Origin: DATEPR01 sp036491115
GTDB taxonomy: Bacteria > Actinomycetota > Actinomycetes > Mycobacteriales > Pseudonocardiaceae
NCBI GenBank assembly: GCA_036491115.1
Contig: DASXCQ010000031.1
Span: 62,001-126,000 of the forward strand
Direction: 5' to 3'
Length of the DNA: 64,000 nucleotides
Below the pieces are notes generated by a model. The model was not told the DNA's origin. It saw nothing but the letters and a program-made list of their open reading frames with translations, and ran no database searches. Positions 60,684 to 64,000 of this stretch are shown piece after piece. How positions within the stretch are numbered: the stretch's first letter is position 1; every line of letters starts with the position of its first letter. The translations under genes were made by a program, and so were the position numbers.

Positions 60684-60712
60684 TGTGCACACTGTGACAC
60701 CTGATGCAGGTG
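60684..60712. promoter_or_regulatory. Two palindromes in the divergent WhiJ-like promoter region
   Basis: TGTGCACA (60684-60691) and CACCTG-ATG-CAGGTG (60698-60712) lie between the two divergent XRE operons, 46-74 nt before the ATG at 60758. Either could be the operator of one of the two XRE proteins. Confidence 0.4.
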
Positions 60713-60757
60713 CTCGCAATCCTTCGGCCGAGTGAACAGCGACGACGAGGAGAGTCG

Positions 60758-61603
60758 ATGGCGAAGCAGCGGTCCATCAACAGCCGCGGCATCGGGCTCG
60801 AACTGCAACGGCTCCGCAAGGAGCGGAAGCTCACCTGCAAAGTGGTCGGCGAGGCACTGGACATGTCCGGCAGCACGATCAGCCGCATCGAGACCGGTAA
60901 GCGCGAGGCGACGCGGGAGGAGGTCGCGTCGATCCTGACGCTGCTCGGCGTGGTCGGTGTCGACCGGGCGCGGCTGATCGACCAGGCCAGGCGGCAGGGC
61001 CAGGCCGACCTGGTCGAGACCGCCGGATCGACCGAGCAGAGCCGGAACTTCAAGAACTTCGAGCGCTCCGCGACCAGGATCACCGACTTCGAACTAGCGC
61101 TCGTACCAGGTCTGGCGCAAACCCGCGAATATGCCCGCGAGATCCTGACCACCGTCCGACCGGGCGACACCGAGGACAACATCGAGGAGTGGGTGGAACA
61201 GCGAATTTCCCGCAGTGCGATCCTGGGCCGCCCGCGGCCACCTGAACTGCACTGGATCATCACCGAGATGTGCCTGCGTCAGCCACTCGGCAGCGCGAAG
61301 ACGATGCGCAGGCAGGTGAACTACCTGATCGAGCTGGCGGATCAGCCCACTATCACCATCAATATCATCCCGGCCGACGTGATCGCACATGTCGGACTAC
61401 AGGGCCAGTTCGTGATCCTCGACTTCGCGACCGAGCCCAGCATCGTATGTGTCGAAGCGCTGACGACCGGACTCTTTTTGGACGAACCGGCGAAGGTGGC
61501 ACGCTATAGGCTGGCCGTGGAGAAGCTGACGGATGTCGCGCTGGACGCGAAGGCGTCGGTGCGCCTGCTCACGTCCATCGCGACCGATCTCGCACGAGAG
61601 TGA
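60758..61603 (+). CDS. XRE regulator with DUF5753 domain (WhiJ-like)
   Basis: A 281-residue regulator. The HTH occupies about residues 10-70 (LTCKVVGEALDMSGSTISRIETGKR), and the rest is the DUF5753 domain (RITDFELALVPGLAQTREYA, HWIITEMCLRQPLGS, LADQPTITINIIPADV). GAGGAGA lies 5-12 nt before the ATG. In Streptomyces such proteins (WhiJ and paralogues) work with a DUF397 protein to control development or antibiotic production. The next gene is a DUF397 protein, with a 4-nt GTGA overlap. Confidence 0.9.
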   Translation: MAKQRSINSRGIGLELQRLRKERKLTCKVVGEALDMSGSTISRIETGKREATREEVASILTLLGVVGVDRARLIDQARRQGQADLVETAGSTEQSRNFKNFERSATRITDFELALVPGLAQTREYAREILTTVRPGDTEDNIEEWVEQRISRSAILGRPRPPELHWIITEMCLRQPLGSAKTMRRQVNYLIELADQPTITINIIPADVIAHVGLQGQFVILDFATEPSIVCVEALTTGLFLDEPAKVARYRLAVEKLTDVALDAKASVRLLTSIATDLARE

Positions 61604-61782
61604 GGCAGATGCTCATGATGTGGCGCAAGAGCAGCTACAGCGGTGCCGAGGCCAACTGCGTTGAGCTGAACCAGCAGCTCAACGCGGTGCGCGACAGCAA
61701 GAACGCCAGTGGCCCGACCCTCCCCGTCCCCGCGCTGCGCGCGTTCGTGCGCGCGACGAAGTCGGGCAGGTTCGACCGCTGA
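61600..61782 (+). CDS. DUF397 protein
   Basis: A 60-residue DUF397 protein. WRKSSYSGAEANCVEL is the family hallmark and VRDSKNASGPTL, then ALRAFVRATKSGRFD complete the domain. It probably binds the DUF5753 regulator encoded just before it and modulates its DNA binding. The GTG start overlaps the regulator stop by 4 nt. A strong terminator follows. Confidence 0.9.
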   Translation: MRQMLMMWRKSSYSGAEANCVELNQQLNAVRDSKNASGPTLPVPALRAFVRATKSGRFDR

Positions 61783-61790
61783 ATCACCGC

Positions 61791-61826
61791 GAGCGCGCGG
61801 CCCGTGATCGTGCGGGCCGCGCGCTC
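61791..61826. terminator. Bidirectional terminator hairpin
   Basis: GAGCGCGCGGCCCG (61791-61804) and CGGGCCGCGCGCTC (61813-61826) are perfectly complementary around the 8-nt loop TGATCGTG. It lies between the convergent DUF397 gene and the gene at 61831. Confidence 0.85.
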
Positions 61827-61830
61827 GTGA

Positions 61831-62472
61831 TCAGGTCAGCTGGTTCACGATGCCGACGATCACCGTTTTCGGCGGATCGAGTTCGGCATTGACCCACAGG
61901 ATTGTCGCGATGTAGTCCCCCATCGCATTGGCGTCGACAGCGTCCACTTCGTAGTCACCGTTCATGTCGGCACCGAAATAGGCCACGTCGACACCCGGGA
62001 TATTGATCCGCTTCGGCTTCATGATCCCCTGCAGGGAGTCCCGGACGGCATCGTGCTCCGACCAGACGTTGGCCGAATAAACACCCTTGAGGAGTAGTGC
62101 GTCGAGGTCGTTGCTCTCGTGGTCCCGGTACTCGCACTTGCTGTAGATGGTGCCATTGTTCTGCATTGCGACCTGCTGTTGCTCACCCATCGGACCGGGT
62201 CCCTCGTGCAGCACCGAGAGTTGGAGCTGCTTGAAGCCGAAGGCATGTTCCAGAACGTGTGGGGAGAGCACCTTGCACAGGCCGGCGGGCTCCGGACCGT
62301 CCTCGTCCTCGACCTGGTCCTGGGTGTGGTCCAGGACGGCGAGGGGGATGGTCAGGGCAGCGCTGACCAGCACCACCATGAGGGGGATCAGCCAGGCCAG
62401 CGTCTTCCTACGACGCCTACCCGGCAGACGTAATGGCTGACCCCGGGGAGGCGTCGGCGGCGCTGGCGTCAT
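61831..62472 (-). CDS. Membrane-anchored extracellular protein, unknown
   Basis: A 213-residue protein from ATG 62472 (AAGGA 7 nt upstream). A basic proline-rich cytoplasmic start is followed by one helix (LAWLIPLMVVLVSAALTIPLAVL) and an external domain of about 150 residues. That domain has two cysteines (GLCKVLSP and SKCEYRD) likely to form a disulfide. The pattern resembles DUF3558-like actinobacterial envelope proteins, but identity is not certain. Nearby upstream in-frame starts exist without ribosome sites. Confidence 0.65.
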   Translation of the reverse strand: MTPAPPTPPRGQPLRLPGRRRRKTLAWLIPLMVVLVSAALTIPLAVLDHTQDQVEDEDGPEPAGLCKVLSPHVLEHAFGFKQLQLSVLHEGPGPMGEQQQVAMQNNGTIYSKCEYRDHESNDLDALLLKGVYSANVWSEHDAVRDSLQGIMKPKRINIPGVDVAYFGADMNGDYEVDAVDANAMGDYIATILWVNAELDPPKTVIVGIVNQLT

Positions 62473-63026
62473 GGTTAGGTCCTTCCGTGGCATGCCTTCC
62501 CCCCGCGCGGGTCCAGGCACGCCGGGTACAACATACATCCCGCCGACGGGCCCGAATACCCGAATTTTGGAGATTGCCAGCAGCCGAGATGGTGATCCGG
62601 CCACGATCCAGAACGTCACCGCCGGCTCCGCCATGAGAATCATTCGCGTCGTCGGGGCCGATTCTTGCAATGTCACGAACCCCGTTTGGCCAGGGGTGAG
62701 AAACGGCCCGCGCCGGCCATTGTGCGGAATATCCGCACGTCGCGGGCGTCGTGACCGCGACAGCGACCGCGGCACCGCGGTTCCGACCCAACGTGATCCA
62801 CATGAAGGACTCTCGCTGCATCGGCGACACCGTCGGCGGTTCCCCCGCGCCGAACCTCAACTCCCTTGCCACGCAGGAAGCATCGTCCGCCGATGGGCCG
62901 GCCGTTACGCATCCGGTGATTAAGCGCAGGCAGGACGTGACCCACTACGCCCGAAAAGTCCGACGCCGGCCGGGTCGGCGGCCGTTCGGGTGACCGGCGG
63001 CGCTAGCACCCCGCGCCAGGCCCGTC
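62473..63026. other. Intergenic stretch without a convincing gene
   Basis: About 550 bp. Open frames at 62673-62945 (-) and 62751-62993 (+) lack ribosome sites and recognisable domains and do not keep a coding-like composition. The one structured element is the inverted repeat at 62722-62738. It probably holds the promoter of the gene at 62472 and possibly gene debris. Confidence 0.5.
62722..62738. repeat. Inverted repeat GTGCGGA-ATA-TCCGCAC
   Basis: Perfect 7-bp arms with a 3-bp centre, 17 bp in total, in the middle of the gene-poor stretch. The symmetry and size suit a dimeric regulator binding site; no regulator can be assigned. Confidence 0.5.
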
Positions 63027-63275
63027 GTGGAGGAAGTGCTTGGCGCCGGTGGACTTTCGCGCCTGCGGATCAATATGTTCTTTATCGCGTCAGACGTTTT
63101 CGTGCTGGCGGGACTGATCTTGCTGGCCAGGTGGCTACTGCTGCCGCTCTACGTGGTCGGCATCGGGTGCGCCGTGCTGTCGATCGTGCGCCGGAAGCAC
63201 CACCGGCTGAGCTGGACGCTGTGCCTGGCGTCGGTGGCGCTCGGTGCTGTGGGCGCGCTACTGACGGCCCTCTGA
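63027..63275 (+). CDS. Small membrane protein
   Basis: An 82-residue protein from GTG 63027, or 66 residues from ATG 63075. Two or three hydrophobic segments (FFIASDVFVLAGLILLARW, LLLPLYVVGIGCAVLSIV, LCLASVALGAVGALLTAL) with a basic loop (RRKHHR) between the last two. No family was recognised. It converges on and overlaps trpS by 18 nt, a reason for some doubt. Confidence 0.5.
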   Translation: MEEVLGAGGLSRLRINMFFIASDVFVLAGLILLARWLLLPLYVVGIGCAVLSIVRRKHHRLSWTLCLASVALGAVGALLTAL

Positions 63276-64000
63276 TCCCCGGCCGGACCGTTCGGCCTTG
63301 CGCCGGATCTGGTTGAAGGCGCCGGCCAGGCCCATCGCCTTGCGGGTGGCGAACACGGTCTCCTGGACCTCTTTGCGGGTCCGGGCCGTGCCCTCGACGA
63401 TGAGGTGGTCGACGAGTCCGCTCTGCTCCTCGTACTTGGCGCGGCGCTCGTGCATCGGCGCCAGGTAGCGGTTGATGGCGGCGGCCAGCTTCTCCTTGAC
63501 CTCGACGTCCCCGACACGACCCGCGCGGTAGCGCTCCTTCAGGTCCTCGACCTCGGCTTTGTCGTCGTTGAAGACGTCGTGGTAGCTGAACACCGGATTG
63601 CCCTCGACGGTGCCGGGTATGTCGGCGCGAATCCGATTCGGATCGGTGTACATCCCCATGACCTTCTTGCGCACCTCGGCCGGCGGGTCGGACAAATAGA
63701 TGACATTCCCGATGCTCTTGCTCATCTTCGCCTGCCCGTCGGTGCCGACCAGGGTCGGCACGTCGGACTCGATGAGCTCGGTCACCGGGAAGGTGTCGCC
63801 GTAGAGGAAGTTGAAGCGGCGCGCGATCTCCCGGGTGATCTCGACGTGCGGCGCGTTGTCCTTGCCGACCGGGCAGACGTTGGCGCGTACGCAGAGTATG
63901 TCCGCGGCCTGGAGCACGGGGTAACCGAGCAGGCCGTAGGGCATCTCCTCCTTGCCCGCGTCCCGCGCCATGTCCTTCAGGCTCGGCAGCCGCTCCAGGC
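63258..64000 (-). CDS. trpS: Tryptophanyl-tRNA synthetase (C-terminal part)
   Basis: The frame is open through the right edge of the window, giving about 247 C-terminal residues; the N-terminal HIGH region lies outside. GYPVLQAADILCVRANVCPVGKDN (in parts) is the conserved Trp-AMP site region, and AKMSKSIGNVIYLSDPP contains the KMSKS loop. The C-terminal helices (YRAGRVGDVEVKEKLAAAINRYL) bind the tRNA anticodon. It charges tRNA-Trp. This is a class I synthetase of normal type. Confidence 0.95.
   Translation of the reverse strand, partial: LERLPSLKDMARDAGKEEMPYGLLGYPVLQAADILCVRANVCPVGKDNAPHVEITREIARRFNFLYGDTFPVTELIESDVPTLVGTDGQAKMSKSIGNVIYLSDPPAEVRKKVMGMYTDPNRIRADIPGTVEGNPVFSYHDVFNDDKAEVEDLKERYRAGRVGDVEVKEKLAAAINRYLAPMHERRAKYEEQSGLVDHLIVEGTARTRKEVQETVFATRKAMGLAGAFNQIRRKAERSGRGSEGRQ

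Noticed and set aside
62673..62993. Short open frames on both strands of the gene-poor gap
   Set aside because: No ribosome sites, no domains, and the two overlap each other; not supportable as genes.

Overview
The window is GC-rich DNA (roughly 70%) with dense coding, many GTG/TTG starts and frequent 4-nt start/stop overlaps. It carries actinomycete marker families: a conservon, an XRE-DUF5753/DUF397 (WhiJ-like) pair, Ku, DUF574-type methyltransferases and an F420/LLM oxidoreductase. It looks like the chromosome of a filamentous actinomycete; Pseudonocardiaceae is a guess from overall gene style. No rRNA, tRNA, CRISPR array, insertion sequence or complete mobile element was recognised.

Layout. 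1-620: 5' part of a secreted phytase/esterase-like protein. 780-4440: a tightly coupled minus-strand operon of an XRE-HTH/alpha-toroid fusion protein, a cupin, a dCTP-deaminase homologue and a ThiL-like enzyme, headed by a cluster of TGTAGG/CCTACA repeats. 4681-5495: two genes that resemble conjugative-element cargo. 5533-14327: scattered metabolic genes, a Fur regulator with a ferritin-like/VIT1 membrane protein, an MFS pump, a PIG-L deacetylase and a SnoaL/MerR pair. 14422-27744: a complete-looking aromatic-acid locus. The pca operon (pcaI-J-H-G-B-D-C and its IclR regulator) faces an aldehyde dehydrogenase, a branched-chain-type ABC transporter and pobA. Four PcaR-like boxes lie in the shared promoter. 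Together these would import aromatic acids, oxidise aromatic aldehydes to acids, hydroxylate 4-hydroxybenzoate to protocatechuate and open the ring by the ortho route; pcaF is not present.

27764-31845: two decayed genes around an SDR, then a methyltransferase and membrane proteins. 31892-37499: an acyl-CoA synthetase and TetR regulator facing an MFS transporter with a large extracytoplasmic insert and an orphan binding protein. 37759-41861: a conservon (cvnA-D), followed by a Ser/Thr kinase. 43848-45793: an ECF sigma factor, its zinc-finger anti-sigma factor and a divergent paralogue that lacks the zinc finger. 46421-49867: Ku, a hydrolase and a glycosyltransferase. 49883-59916: myo-inositol catabolism (iolG, iolE-like, iolC, iolB, iolD) interleaved with a sugar-type ABC importer. 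59922-61782: a WhiJ-like regulatory locus. 63258-64000: the C-terminal part of trpS.

Five genes appear broken: an internally deleted SDR, a frameshifted DUF6882-like gene, a GNAT gene read in three frames, a hypothetical gene with an in-frame amber codon and a frameshift, and a 5'-truncated methyltransferase. All calls come from reading the sequence and family knowledge; no database search was possible.
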